DNA of 64,000 nt. It comes from Trametes villosa. Lineage: Eukaryota > Basidiomycota > Agaricomycetes > Polyporales > Polyporaceae. The stretch spans positions 1 to 64,000 of the forward strand of contig PUDQ02000045.1 of assembly GCA_002964805.2 (NCBI GenBank), written 5' to 3'. Positions within the stretch are counted from its first letter, which is position 1. Every line of letters starts with the position of its first letter. The notes under the pieces were generated by a model, which was given only the letters and a program-made list of their open reading frames with translations, was not told the origin of the DNA and ran no database searches. Shown here piece after piece: positions 36,010 through 48,653 of the stretch. Position numbers and translations under genes: made by a program.

Positions 36010-36985
36010 CTGCGGGACCCTGCTTCGCGAACAGCGCGTGCGGTCGCCCCCACGCCCGCCAGTCTCCGCCGCCGCCATCCGACTGCAGCACCTCCGCACC
36101 GCCCCGTCGGCCGCCGCAGGGCCTCGCTCCCGCACCCATGTGCCGCCAGCGTCCTGGAACCGTCCTGCAAGGACCCTGCGCCGCCCGTGCGCGTAGACGA
36201 AGTCAGCCGACCGAGTACTGACGGTTCGCAGCGTGGACTCACCTCGGCTTCGGTCTCCAGCAGCTCACGACGCTCTGGCCCCCACCCTCGCCCCCGCCAC
36301 ACCTCTCGAACACCCGCCGGCGGGTGTTGGAGACAGCCGCGTGCACGTCCGCGCCCTTATCGTGCCCTGCGCCGGAGTAAGCAGACAGACACGCCGGGAG
36401 CCGGGAACTGACTCGGCGGCGAGCAGAGCTCGAGAGGCCGCAGCTGCCGGAGCTGACCAGCAGTAGCTCTGACTCCCGGCGCGGCCGGAAAGGTGCTCGT
36501 CGCCGCTGCGCCCGCTTCCGAACTCGCTCCCCGGCGGTGCAGTACCCGTCCGACGCCCTCGGCCGGTGCTCAAGGACGGGCTCTGCGTGGAGGTCAGTCC
36601 GTAAGCACCGCAGGAGTCAAAGAGATCAAATACTCACCGTACCGCGAGCGTAGAGGTCCAAAAAGCAGCCAAAGAAGAGTTCGCTGCCGCTGCGACCGCT
36701 TCCGAGCTCGGTAGCCGCCGATGCAGCACCTGCAGAGCGAGCACGAGCTTGCGCGGTGCATTCTGAAGCCGGGCGCGTCAAGGTCAGTCCGTGAGCGCCG
36801 CGGAAACCGGGGGAAGCGAGTAGTCACCGCACCGTGAGCAGTAATCGAGGGCTCGCCGATTGCGAAGCTGGCCGGGAGTTGCTCCGCCGCGCGGACGACT
36901 CGTTTCGAGCCTCAACGCGCCCGCGAGCGGAGAAGACCACGGTGCGGCCGGAAAGAAACCGTCCGCGGCTCACCGTTTCCGAGTA
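36010..36985. repeat. Repeat array 2 flanking the HET relic
   Basis: Direct repeat of 32951-34067, shorter because its internal units are 190-220 bp apart (markers at 36420, 36642 and 36833). The last about 150 bp (GGGCTCGCCGATTGCGAAGC onward) are the best conserved. Confidence 0.8.
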
Positions 36986-37868
36986 CTGCATGGTCGCTAC
37001 TAGTGACGTGCGTTGGCACAAAGTGTGTGATCTCCACGCGTTGTCTACAGGACACGACGGGGGACCGCCGTGGATGGGTGGCGCGGCCCGCCCCCTACAG
37101 CATGCCCTTGTGACCTACCGCTACAAACGAACGGAGTGATGCTGGAAATGGCCCTACTACAGGTGCTTGGTATCATGACGTCGACTCCGGGATACCCAGC
37201 AAGGGAATGCTGAGTATTATCAAGTGACCGCGGCGTACTGAGCTTTTTGGCGCGATCTAAGTTGCATTAGTGATCCGTCTGTAGTACGTAAGTTACTGGC
37301 TACGGGGTGCAATTACCGTAGTACTCGTTATAATGGATCGAAGCCTCTATTTCTCTATCTATCTCTAGTTTGCGAACCGTGGGATTTGTACTTGTTTGTT
37401 GCCAGCAAACACGGCTCGCCCCTTAATCATAGTACAAAATAGTATGAATGCTCATCTCGCTCGCAGGCTCTTGCTGCTCATTCAACGGTACGTTTCACGT
37501 ACGCTACTTCCTTGTATACTGGCACTACCGGTGGATACACCCACGTCGCATAGGGCGACGATTCTTTTGCTTCGCGAAGTGACTACCGGCGCGCGCAAGT
37601 CGGACGGAAGCACTGACATGCTCGTACTAGACACGTCACCGCGGCAAAGTCGTTAACACGTCTGACACGACATCATGAGGGGAAACCAACAATCTGAAGT
37701 CTGCGATGCCACCAAACAAACGCCACGGGGTGGCCGCTATAGAACGGCATCAGCTCCACCGTGTTTTGTTTGCGCGTCGGGAAGTTCCTCCGAATCCCAG
37801 ATCGATTCCTGCCGTTTCCAAGGTATGATTGGAACTGGCGCGCCGTTGAGGCCAATTTCCCAGCTGTA
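36986..37868. other. Upstream region of the JmjC gene
   Basis: No gene recognised. It may hold a first exon of the JmjC gene: a donor-like AAGGTATGAT near 37823 and acceptor CCCAG near 37862 would allow one, but I could not fix its start. Confidence 0.4.
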
Positions 37869-40078
37869 ATGCTCACTATGTTCACGGCCATAGATTTCAG
37901 AATAATTGACACGGGAGATGACGGTTCGATCAGTACTACATTCCCCGTTTCCCCCGACGCGACACAACCAAGTCCAACCTATGGGGCGATCTTCCATGGG
38001 GGGCCTCCTGACTACAGTGTCGTCCACGAAATGATGGTGAATTATGAGCTTAATCACGGTACTAACCTCTCAAGTATCTGACCTTCGATCCTTCAGGTGG
38101 ACGTTGCTAGGCACCTAAAGCCGGTGCTGAAGAGGGTCGTAGCTCACGAACAATCGACGGGGCTCATCCGCAAGCTGCCCGACCTCGATAATCGAGTAAC
38201 ATGCGGTAAGTCACCAGAGGGGTGAGGCAAAACACCGTTTCTGACTCGGATGTTTGAGCGTAGACTCGTGTTGCGTGAGGATCCTCTTCGATTCATTCTT
38301 CTGTGTACGATGCGGGTTTGAGATCTGTCACCGGTGCAACGAGAAGACACGAGTCTCGAAACTCCCTCCCTGCATTCACGGCGCGAATATACAGGTTTGA
38401 TATCTTTTTATACCCCGCCGTTATAACTCACTAGACCTAAAAAAACACAGGAACACAGACATGAATTCCGGCCGGTGACCACGGCTATCCCGGGCGAAAT
38501 CGAACTGGCACTGGCGGACGTCAACGACGCACTCTCCAGATGCCCTCCCCTAGTACCTCTTGTTCACACCATGGAGTCTCAGCGCCTCGAGCTCCTAGCC
38601 ATGTCTCAATGTCGAAAGGTTCCCAAGATATCCAATAGGAGATACGCCACTTTTCAGAAGCTATGGTCTACGACGCTACCCGTTGTCGTATACGGAATAC
38701 ACGAGGTCCTTCAAGGAGATTGGTCACCTCAAGCCTTCCAGGCGACTTACGGAGAGGAGATGGTCGAGATGCAAGATAGCCGTGAAACAAAGCCTCGGGA
38801 AGTCCGAGCTGAACACTTCTTTGCGGAGTTCTTACAAGGCGATGACGAGAGAGGCGGTGTCATAAAGCTCAAGGTATGGAACCGGTATCTGATATGTCTG
38901 CAGGAGCTCATCGCTGTGGTAAGGACTGGCCGCCGTCTGCATCCCTTTCAGAGGTTTTCAGACCGTACTTCAACGCATTCGTAGATGCAGTTCCTATGCC
39001 GATGTTCACTCGCCCCGACGGTGTCCGCAACCTTGCAGCGCACTATCCCGAGTCACTTCGTGGCTATGACCCGCTAAAACCGGACTTAGGTGAGTCTGAT
39101 ACCCAACAGCTGCGGTACATGATCTGACACAACACTGTAGGGCCGAAGATGTATATAGCAACGAAAGACGTCATGCACGTCGGCTCGACAAAGCTACACC
39201 TGGATGTCGCCAGCGCCGTTAACATCTTGGTTCATACCTCCGGTGGACAAAACCCTGGCGCTCTATGGCACATCTTCCTCGCCAAAGACCTGGAACAGCT
39301 ACGCTCCTATCTGCACGATCATCTCAAGCCCACGGCCACGGAAGATGTCATACATTCTCAGAGCGTATATCTCACAGCACCGATGCTAGACGAGCTTCGC
39401 AAGAAGGGTGTGATTCCCTTCGAGGTGCAACAGGGGCTTGGCGATGCTATTTTCATACCCGCTGGCAGCGCACATCAAGTACGTGAGCGCGGCTGGACGA
39501 GCAACTTCTTTAAGCGTCGTGCTAACCCTGACGCGTACGCAGGTGAGCAATTCGTCAGCGTGTATCAAGATTGCTTGCGACTTCCTCGACCCTGCGAGCG
39601 TTCCGCTATCTGCCCAAGTCTCGTTGGAGTTGCAACAAGAGAACATAGAAGGTATAGAGCTGGAGACTATGCTCTGGCACGCCTGGAACTCCTTGCGCAC
39701 GACGGCCAAGCGCCAATCATCAGCGACACCTGCAGCGGGCCATCGGTTGACGGGAAAACGGCGTAGGCGTGATCAACAGCGGCAGACACTGCGGGGTCAA
39801 GCCGACCAGGCCCGGCGTAGACGAAACACCGATGACGCCTTGCAACAATTCAAGTGCCCCCATCCGGGATGTGACGGCTCCGAACGGAAATACACGGCGG
39901 CGCACGGGGTGTTCAACCATATGTAACAATATACATTGATCACAAACGTGTAGAATGCTAATCATACGCGCTTTCTAGGCAGACAACGCACAAAGCGGGA
40001 GTGCCACCCAAACCTTGGCCGACGTGCGAAGCCATGAGCGAGGCCGAATTCGCGATGTATTGCCACCAGTTTATGTAG
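37869..40078 (+). CDS. JmjC-domain protein, KDM3/JMJD1-like histone demethylase
   Basis: Eight exons with consistent phases: 37869-38036, 38097-38205, 38264-38394, 38451-38873, 38924-39089, 39141-39478, 39543-39922, 39979-40078; 604 aa with no stop. Residues about 92-117 form a Cys zinc finger (C92, C95, C106, C109, C114, C117). LKDWPP near residue 278, then DLGPKMY, opens the catalytic part exactly as in the KDM3 family. The Fe(II) site is present: H352 and D354 (HLDVASAVN) and H444 (IPAGSAHQV), followed by CIKIACDF. A C2H2-like finger (C550, C555, H571, H576) ends the protein. KDM3 enzymes remove methyl groups from histone H3 Lys9 using 2-oxoglutarate and iron, in the nucleus. The start ATG is the first in frame and could be preceded by another exon. 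It is the best-preserved recognised gene in a repeat-dense region. Confidence 0.88.
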
Positions 40079-42770
40079 CCTGCATTCCATGCCCTCTTCT
40101 ACAAGCTGCTCAGGGACTAATCTCACATACCTTGTGCGCGCAAATCACCCATGCGAGACATACGAGAAGTGAAAGGCGAAGGGAACTGTATATAGGAGGA
40201 GACGCGATGGAGCAACTCAAGGTCCGTGCGAATGCGGCACGCGTGACTCACCGACTGTGTACAAGGCCGGACCAAGCCATACAGTATAGTGCATTTTCCT
40301 GGCGAGGTATGGGACTTTCCGGCGCTCCAGAAATTGGCAGACGTGGCCAGCCCGCGCCAGACGGATTTTTCACCGGGACTGAGTACTGAGGCCTGCCAGT
40401 GAGAATTGACATGTTCAAATACGGCCGAACTCATTGAAAAAAATCCGTTAGAACTCGGATCATCTCGGTGGGTTCGTATGAGTGACGGAACAGATCCTTC
40501 AGGTGCTTCGAGAATATCCGGATGCCACCGGACACCCCGCGCACCGACTCTCCCGCTCTCCCGCTCTCCCGCTCTTCCCGGTCGTCCTCCACGTCGTCGC
40601 CGCCCGCCACTGCGACGTCCGACGACCCCCACACTCGCCGCACGCCCTGCAAGTGATGTTCGTGTGGCTATCTTCTGAGGCCGCCCCGCTCGAGTTCTAT
40701 CGGGTTGGAGTTCGCGCGGTCATTCGGGCACAACGTCCGAGTCGGGTTCTGCGGCTCCGATTGATTAGCGCGGGCTTCCGCGGTCGTGGGTCACGGGCAA
40801 CGGGTTACTTACCTTGTGTCGTCCGGAGACGTTCTGTAGGAGAGTCATCAGAAGAATATTAGGAAATAGGACGAACCTGCTTATCCGCCTTACAAACCCT
40901 TCAGTGTAGTACTAGTGCTCTTAGCGCGAGTATGGGGAAGGTTGAAAGCCCGGCGAGCTAATTAATGGTCAGTATGGGAACGCGAGCCTGGGAATCGCGG
41001 AAACATGGGCACTAACGCTAGTTACTGAATGCATATCCGCATATACAGTCTTTAACGGGTCCTCGGGACACCCAAATCGCATTTCGCGTGTCTTTCCCTC
41101 CCATCCCCCCGCGCACAAAATCGGGGGCTAGAGCATTGTTCTTCTGTATGTTAGGTATCTTCATACCGCCATATGTCTGGTTTCAGCAACAACAAAGGGA
41201 GATCGAGTACGAATCTGCTGAAAGTCCCTTATCAAGGCTCCCCTACTCCTCGGGACAGGTCACATCACGCCTTGATCTGACTGAATATAGTAGGTTGAGT
41301 GATCAAATCCTTAAACCCGACTAATCAGCGTCCCGACAAGCGCTTCGCATCTGCGTGTGCCCCGATATGGCGCCATCAAATGGGAGTGTGACTATCTCCG
41401 CGATGTGGTGGTGGCGGGGAGCCTCCTCCAGCATCTCTACCTCTCTCCTCGAGCTAGGCTTTCCCCGATAATCGTTCTGAGAGATGTATTGAGTGCTTGA
41501 AAGGAGACTTCATCTGTCCTCCGAATTGCGCCCGTGTGTAGGAAGTAACACTGTCTACATCAGCTCCGCAATATTCATCAGCAGTCCCTTTGAGTGTACA
41601 TATTCTCATAACTTTCGAAACATACGCTGCAGAGCTGCCAAAATCTGTATACATCATCGCACTACAAAGAAGTACAATCATGCCAAATTTTGGGGCGGTC
41701 CGAGTCCAGGGGGGACGGGAAATGGGCAGGTGTCCCGAGGACCCGTTAAAGACTGTATGCGCGACATGTCGCTGATATGCAGGGCGATGTTAGTTCGGAT
41801 AGCGCCCTAGAATCATACGCAACTTGAAATTACCTCGTGCTGGGACACCTGGGCCTCTACCATCTTGTTCTACACTCCGCACGAGCAAGCTCCGAGCATA
41901 ACTTGAGTACGGAACCAAAGTCGAGCCCAGACGATCGCAAATGGTAGGGGTATAGAGAAGAGGAGCACAAGAGGCCACTTCAAGGTGACGTCAGGAAAAT
42001 AAGGAGTACTGAGGCCTGAGGCCTGAGGGGTGGCAGGGGTGGCCACGTCACGGTGTGAGCGGACAAGACGGGAGCACGACGGGGAAGTTTTACCACACAC
42101 TATAGCGCAAATGCGCGCACTACAGGCGGGATTGCCTGCAAGCGGCGGTTGGCGCGCAATTCCAGCGTTGATTATGAACGTGATCCCGTAGGGAGCTGTC
42201 TTTCGGCCACTGTTGGCTCGACGCCTGCCTCAACAGCGTGGGGATCTTGCTCTTCGCCCGAACGAGCGGTTCGTTGGGGAGCAGCTCACCGAGAGTCTAT
42301 GTGACGGAGCGCATATCGACCGCGATGGGGTGGGTCGCTGGGCTGGAGAGGGTCTCACGCGCGCAGCGCACGACAGAGGGGCCCATAAGCCCTGGCAGAG
42401 GGGGCCATTGCTTGACCGAATGCGAAGGGGTACACCACCACTGGCCTGCCGGCTACTCTTTGGAGTCGGACGCGAAACGCGATGGACTACGACGGGCGGG
42501 ACCGGAAACCGTCAGCAGGGAGCAACGTCCATCCACGCACTGCTGTTCTTGCATGCCGTTCCGGAGTTGGACAGGATAAGCGCGAGTACGGACGCTGATG
42601 AAGAGGACTGCAGAGGCCGATGAGCACCGCGCAGATGGGCACGATTCCGGTGCGAGAGCGTTTGCGCAGTTATAGCGGTGGCTAGCACGTTGCGAGCTTC
42701 ATAGACGTTCAGAGAGCACGGTTGACCACTGTCCCCTTGTCTGGGCCTGGTCGGTTGAGGACCTGGAGGT
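40079..42770. other. Non-coding interval
   Basis: No gene recognised on either strand. A short TCTCCCGC repeat occurs at about 40548-40580. Frames below 140 aa lack motifs or splice partners. Confidence 0.45.
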
Positions 42771-44027
42771 TGCAGGGGGGCGGGGCGCGCCCGTAGGCGG
42801 TTCGACCGGTTACCAGCGGCGGCCGGCTGTCTGTCATCCAAGCAGTGAGATCCGAGGGAGCCTGCAGCGACGATTGGGGGTCACCCATCGCTCGAGCGTT
42901 GCCCGCCGACGTCTCTAGGAGCTGGGTCGATCGGACAGGCCGTCACGGCGATGTGGACCGGCAGTCGCCGTCTGCAGAGAAGAGGGTGGGGACGCGGGGA
43001 AGGACTATGTCGCTCACCTGCATTCCCTCCCGGGGAGGATGGGAGGTGGCGGTGGGGCGGGCGCACGCAAGCATGCGGTTTGACCGCCTGGAAGCGGCAG
43101 TCGGAGGTGTCGGCGCGCCATCGCTGCCGCCGGGAGGCATGCTCGCACGCTAGCACGCTTGCACGAGCATACGCCTCCGCCTGCCCGCGTGTGCGCGCCG
43201 GTGGAGGAGAGGGCGCGCTGCAAGGGCGTCAGCGCGGTCAAAAAAGAGGCATGTGCGGGAGATGGAAACGCATCGAGTAAGGGTCAAAGGAGCACACACG
43301 GGAGGCACTGGCGTGCGCCCGTGTGCAGTACGGAACGACTGGTGATGAGCAGCCCCTGCGCACGCCTGCCGGGTGACACAACACCAGACAAGCGACGGAG
43401 GGGCTCGGATGGGTCCAGGGAGGCGGAGGGTGCGCGGAGGAGGGCTTGAGCGAGCCGGACAGGGCCGTCCACGACGCGATGGCTGGTGATGAGCAGCTCT
43501 TGCGCACGCCTGCCGGGTGATACAACACCGGACAAGCGGCGGAGGAGCTCGGATGGGTCCAGGAAGGCGGAGGAGGTCTTCGTGCGCGGGCGCGCGGGGC
43601 TTGAGCGAGTCGGACAGGGCCGTCCACGACGCGATGGCTGGTGTGCGGAAGCCGCCGGCGCCGTCTCCAGAAGGAGAGCACACAAGGAAGAGAGAGCATC
43701 GAGAGATGAAGAGGCCCAACCGCGGCGATAGCCACGGAGGGGTGGGGACGAGGACGAGGACGAGGACGAGGCGACGGCGGAGGACGAGAGAGAGCGACGC
43801 GGGCGACGCCGCGCGCGGAGCCGAACTCCACGTGGTGGCTGTGCTAGCGGGCGCTCCGGACTTCGCGTTTTCGTCCGCGTCTCTCTCTCGTCCTCCACCG
43901 TCGCCTCGTCCTCATCATCGTCCACACCCCTCCGTGGCTATCGCCGCGGTTGGGCCTCTTCATCCCTGGGCACTCTTTGGAGACTCACTGGCGCCTCTCA
44001 TCTCTGGATCGTCATCCCGGCCGCGTT
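42771..44027. repeat. Dispersed 1.25-kb repeat, copy 2
   Basis: Same orientation as 5699-6943 and highly similar, with indels in the internal tandem block (units near 43356 and 43501) and a GACGAG microsatellite at about 43745-43770. An inverted piece of the internal unit (reverse of CACGCCTGCC, then GTGATACAACACC) appears beyond its end near 44100-44125, so the original repeat may extend as a larger foldback. It ends about 390 bp before the start of gene B. Confidence 0.85.
43705..43963. repeat. Foldback inside repeat copy 2
   Basis: Arms starting GATGAAGAGGCCCAACCGCG and ending with its reverse complement near 43963. This is the same design as 6620-6889, with a slightly different loop. Confidence 0.8.
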
Positions 44028-44419
44028 CGTACGGGTGGTCACCCATACAGACGCGTTCCTCTCGCTCTCCGCGACCCCGCCCCTCCGAGCCGCTCGTACG
44101 GTGTTGTATCACCGTGCAGGCGTGCCACCACCTGAAAGGACCCATCGACATAGATCAACCAGAGAGACCCACCACGAGCCCAACCGGGACTTCGTGTCGC
44201 CTCTGCGTGCACGTACGCCCGTCTCCCGCTCCCGCGCCGCGCGTACCGACTCTGACGCTCTTCTGCCATTCCACGCTCTCTCTGTTCGACACCGGTGTAT
44301 CTGCATACGCAGATTGTCGACGGTATGTACGCGGGCACGCTCCCGCGCGAACGCAAGCATCTCACTGTTTTTCGTCTTAGCCTTCGACGCAGCGTTCCTC
44401 GCCCACTCGTTACCTCACC

Positions 44420-47346
44420 ATGTCGAAGCAGCCATACAACGGTCCTATGTGAGAATACTGACCAGCTCTTGCGTTCACGAGATCGTACTAACTCTAGACC
44501 TGCGACTCAGCCCCATCCGGCATTTCCGGTACATGGGAAACACCTACACCGTCCTCCACCCGTCCCCCACCCAGCCCCTCCCCGGATACCCGGCCTGTGA
44601 CCCCGAGAAGAATCTGCGTGCCTGCGAGATGCGCAAACCGATCCACGGGACAAACAGGGCTCCAGAAATGGCCTATCTTCACCGCCGGTTCACCGAAGAG
44701 AGCGCGTTCTTCGCGCGTCTGATGGTTGACTCTGACAAACTGCGGGTCGAGAAAACGGTTAAGGGTTGGCGCCTCGCGGAGGACCTGATCGTGCCGTGGT
44801 TGCAGCTGGCGTATAACCTGGACAAGGTTCAGAGCACCCTCCTCGACTACAGCAAGGCCGTACACGATCCGGAGAGACCTCACGGGGCTGACATCCACTG
44901 GCCGAGCCCCTCCAAGGCTAATCTCACGCGGTTTTACCCCTACGCGTCCCGCGCCCTATCCGAGGCTTACAAAACCAGAGATGCGCTCACCTTCCTCGCC
45001 GCGCGCTGCTCTTTGGCCATCGCGCTCACGACCAAGGACGACGAGACCAAGGACGACGACACCGCACCCCCGCGCTGGGTCAAGGAGCTCATTCGGGCCG
45101 ACATCCCGCAACCCTGGATCGACCAGTTGCGCGCGTCGCCCATCGCTGACCTTTCCCCCGGGACGCGTGTCGGTACAATCGTCTACCCCATCCCGGACTT
45201 CCACAATGACAGCGCGACGTGCTGGGTAAATCATGTTCCCTGCATGGTCCGGGCCAACATCCCGGTGTACATCCTCTGGCCACAAGACCACGAGACTTGC
45301 TTCCGCGTTTACCCGTTCTTAAGGGAGTACTTCCCGGCCCCCGAGGCTTGGATTCCTGAGATCCCCGAGGGCCGGGAGGACACAGGCCGTCGCCCGTACT
45401 TCCGTTGGTCTGACTACCCGGAGCCGCTTCCCGCCGGCTGCTTCGAGTACGGGGTCGACCCCTATGCTTGGCGGCGCGTGAGCGATGCGGAGGACAGGCG
45501 AGGACAGGAGCCCGATGGTGGACACCCTGGGGGCAACGCGTCCGAGCCTCAACGACAACCCATACATGGTCAGGGGCAGCAGCCGGGCGAGAGGTTCGAG
45601 GCGTTCTTGGCACGGAGGCAGGCGCAGAACGTGCAAAAGGCACTGGAAGAGACGCAAATTCAGCAGAAGCGACGGCTCGAGAGGGAAAGGAAGGCTGCGA
45701 CGTTCGCCCGTCCCACGCGTCCTACGATAGTTTATAAATGGACCACCATCGGCGACGTCGACCCAACGGAACCCTCCGAGTACCACGAGCTGGACTTTCG
45801 CTCGTACGTCAAACCGGCAGCGGTCGGAGAGCTCTGGGGAGTGTATCCCCAGTCCCACAAGCGCTACGACAGCTGGAGGGACGAATGGGATATCTGCGAG
45901 AGGTTGGCTCCTAACGATGCTCCCTGCGACCCCTACGAGTCCGACGACGAATTCGACTTGCCGCAGACGTACGCCCCTGGAGTCCTCCAACCGCGTCCCC
46001 GCGTCCCCACGCCGCCTCCCCGCGTCCCTACGTCGCCTTCCCAAGGCGCGCAAGCTTCGTCCAGCGCCCGCGCTGAGGAGACGTTGTCCTCAACGCTGTA
46101 CTTCGAGAAGGACCTGGAGGGCTTCCACTGCCGGCTGGCTGACGAGAAGTGGGAACCGGAGTTCGAGCCCCTGTCCGTAGCCATCGTCTCGCGCTACGGC
46201 CTCATTGCGGCCTACACGTCCACGACGTCGGTCAATTGGCGTGACATCTCGCACGCGGACGTTGTCCGGTATACTGGCTACCTGGAGAGGGATCTTCCTG
46301 CTGACAACGACCTCGCCAAGCCGCTTGCCGGCCTCATCCACGCCCTCTTCCAGAATCCCAGCAAACCTCGCGCACCCGCTCTCATCTGGGACCTGATGAA
46401 GGACAGCGACAGGTACTTGCTCGGGTGGCAAGATAGAAATCCGCAATTCATCGTCGATCGTGTCGAGCTTAATCGCGAGGAATGGTACCGGATTCGGTTC
46501 GACACCGACTGCGACCGCGGTGCAACTTGGGACCTCATAGTACCCGATGCCGCGACCGTGCTGCAGTTGTATCGTCACCGCGACATCTGCAACCGGACCT
46601 TGGCCGCGGAATACTTGATTATGAAGGGCATCCCGTTCTGTACTGTGTTCCACCCGTCCCCCCGCGAACTCTCGTGGTTCAGGCCGTACAATCCATCACC
46701 GCCCCTCCCGATTTGGCGCTCGCGCCCTTGGGAGCCCTCTCGTGACGACTACCTCGCGTACGAGGGCAGGGTGCTCGAGTTCCTCCTGCAACCCCGAGGT
46801 CGCGCGGCGTTCCTGCACGGTGGCATTGTGTGGCGGCTCAGCATGCACATCATGCAGGGCATGAAGCCGGACGCGCTCAGAGGCCCTTCTGACGATATAT
46901 ACCGCTACGGCCAGGCGTTCTGGCCGGTACGAGGTGACGCCGTCTGGGACGACAAGCTCTCCGAGGAAGAGACCGACCTCATCTGCGGGGTTCAGCGGGT
47001 GTACACCGGTATGCAAGGCATTCTTCAGTTCGGCTAACTTGTTACTAACTCACCCGTAGACCACTCTTTCAAGACGTCGGAGCACCTTTCGTTCTGGCCG
47101 AAGGCGAACGTCTGGGAGAATAGTGCCCTCAACGTCGGCTACTGGACTCCCTGGTGCGAGCAATGGTTCCAGAATATCTTGCGGTATCATCTCGAGGGCG
47201 ACTCACGGCTCAAGAACTCGTCGGCGTGGGTGAACGGCCTGAAGAAGCCCCCCGGCGCGATCAAACTGCGGAAAGCTGTCGAGCAAGCGAGCAAGGACTT
47301 CTTGCATGAGGTAATGCCCATGGGGTCTGTGAAGACGTCGCCGTGA
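44420..47346 (+). CDS. Gene B: 937-aa unknown protein, paralogue of gene A
   Basis: Exons 44420-44448 (29 nt, ATG TCG AAG), 44511-47008 and 47060-47346, with introns of 62 nt (branch-like TACTAAC, acceptor CTCAG) and 51 nt (branch-like TTACTAAC, acceptor GTAG). Phases agree; 937 aa. A long in-frame extension upstream of 44420 is Arg/Ser-rich and lies in repeat-derived DNA, so I start at the ATG whose first exon mirrors gene A. Intron positions match gene A, as do the blocks YVKPAAVGELWG, DEWDIC, PRGRAAFLHGGIVWRL and LNVGYWTPWCEQWF. It differs from A by a Gln/Arg/Lys-rich coiled-coil-like stretch (ALEETQIQQKRRLE) and a Pro-rich linker. Function unknown; probably soluble. Its immediate upstream DNA is the dispersed repeat, which may supply its promoter. 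Confidence 0.87.
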
Positions 47347-48650
47347 GGCACGCCTTCGGTCGCACGGTCTGCGCCTGTTCCGGCAGCCCACGCGTGCCTG
47401 CGGGAGACACGCGGCACATCCCGCAGACATCCCTGGTACCAATTGTGCGTAGTGCATTGCGTCTGGCCATCTCCTGCGCAGTCTCAAACTGATCACTTAC
47501 CAGCCTGAGTCCCTTGTTCGCTCTCGGTAGGTCGATGTATGATACATATTTCTGCAGTTCGCTGTCCAGTGCGGAGGTCCCATTATTTACTATATTGCGC
47601 TCTGGTCTGTACGCTTCAAATGTATCAGAAAGGCGTGTGTGTATCATTTGTACTAGCGACCGTCAGGGAGGAAATGGCTCGCTACGCGCGTGTGCACAGG
47701 TTTCATCCCAGCTTTCACAGGAGAATAATCCATGCGCAGAAGGTTTTCCCAGCCTGCGGAACGATCAATGGCCATTAATTGGTCGAGAGTGGAAGAGAGC
47801 AGGACTCGGAGGCACCGGAGGCACAACGCGCGACGCGTCGCGGATGTTGGGCGCTTCATTAGCCATTTAGGCGCCGAGCCACATTTCGGCTGGCGAGCCT
47901 TGAGAGCCTCATATCTGTTGCAATACTCGAGTTCTATAACATGGGTCCCTCACTGCTCAAACCATTCTAACGGAGTCTCATTTTTTGATCTTGTGGCGTA
48001 CTCCTGCACCGAGCTGCTACTTGCAGCTACGCAGGACGTCCTTCGAGCAGTGTACGGTGATATGTAATGTATAGCATTTATTTATCTTACAACTCCCTCG
48101 GGAACCTCCACCGCTGTATGCTCATACCGGTAGGCTCGAAGCGGGAGCGCGGCCGCTGCCGCGGTGCGCGCGCGCGGCGTTCGAGCGCGGCGGGCGGGAG
48201 GGCGGACGATGGGCCCAGAAAGGAAGGAGGGCGCTTGGGTTGAATCGTTATCTAACTGATTATAACAAGCGCACGTGTTATCAGCCTGTCCAAGAAAGGA
48301 AGGTGCTTGGTCCGGCTTAGGGCTCAGGCACTGATGCGACTGCACAAGGCACTGGCGGTGCCATCCAACCCGTATGCTCTAATTCGGACCCTGGCGCGCC
48401 ACTTCGTGAGGTTTACAGAACGGCTAGTCTCGGTTGCTAACCATAATAGAAAGCGATGATAAGTCGATCAATTTCACCGAACAGTTGGTCAAACTGGGCA
48501 CGGGTTTGGCAGGGTCGCCCAGTTTCGTACCCCGTGAGAAAACATACTTAGCAAAATCGCGAGAGAGGCATTTAGATGTTCGTCTGGGGTGCATCCCAGG
48601 TGGGGCGAAATGCCAAAACAATGCTGTTTCCTGGCTTGCATAGAGGTACC
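47347..48650. other. Non-coding interval
   Basis: No gene recognised. A phrase AGAAAGGAAGG followed by GCTTGG is repeated near 48218 and 48293. Minus-strand frames at 47187-47647 overlap the gene B terminus and are shadows. Confidence 0.4.
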
Positions 48651-48653
48651 CTA

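Noticed and set aside
44035..44419. In-frame N-terminal extension of gene B to 1000 aa
   Set aside because: The extension is Arg/Ser-rich repeat-derived DNA. The ATG at 44420 with a small first exon matches gene A.
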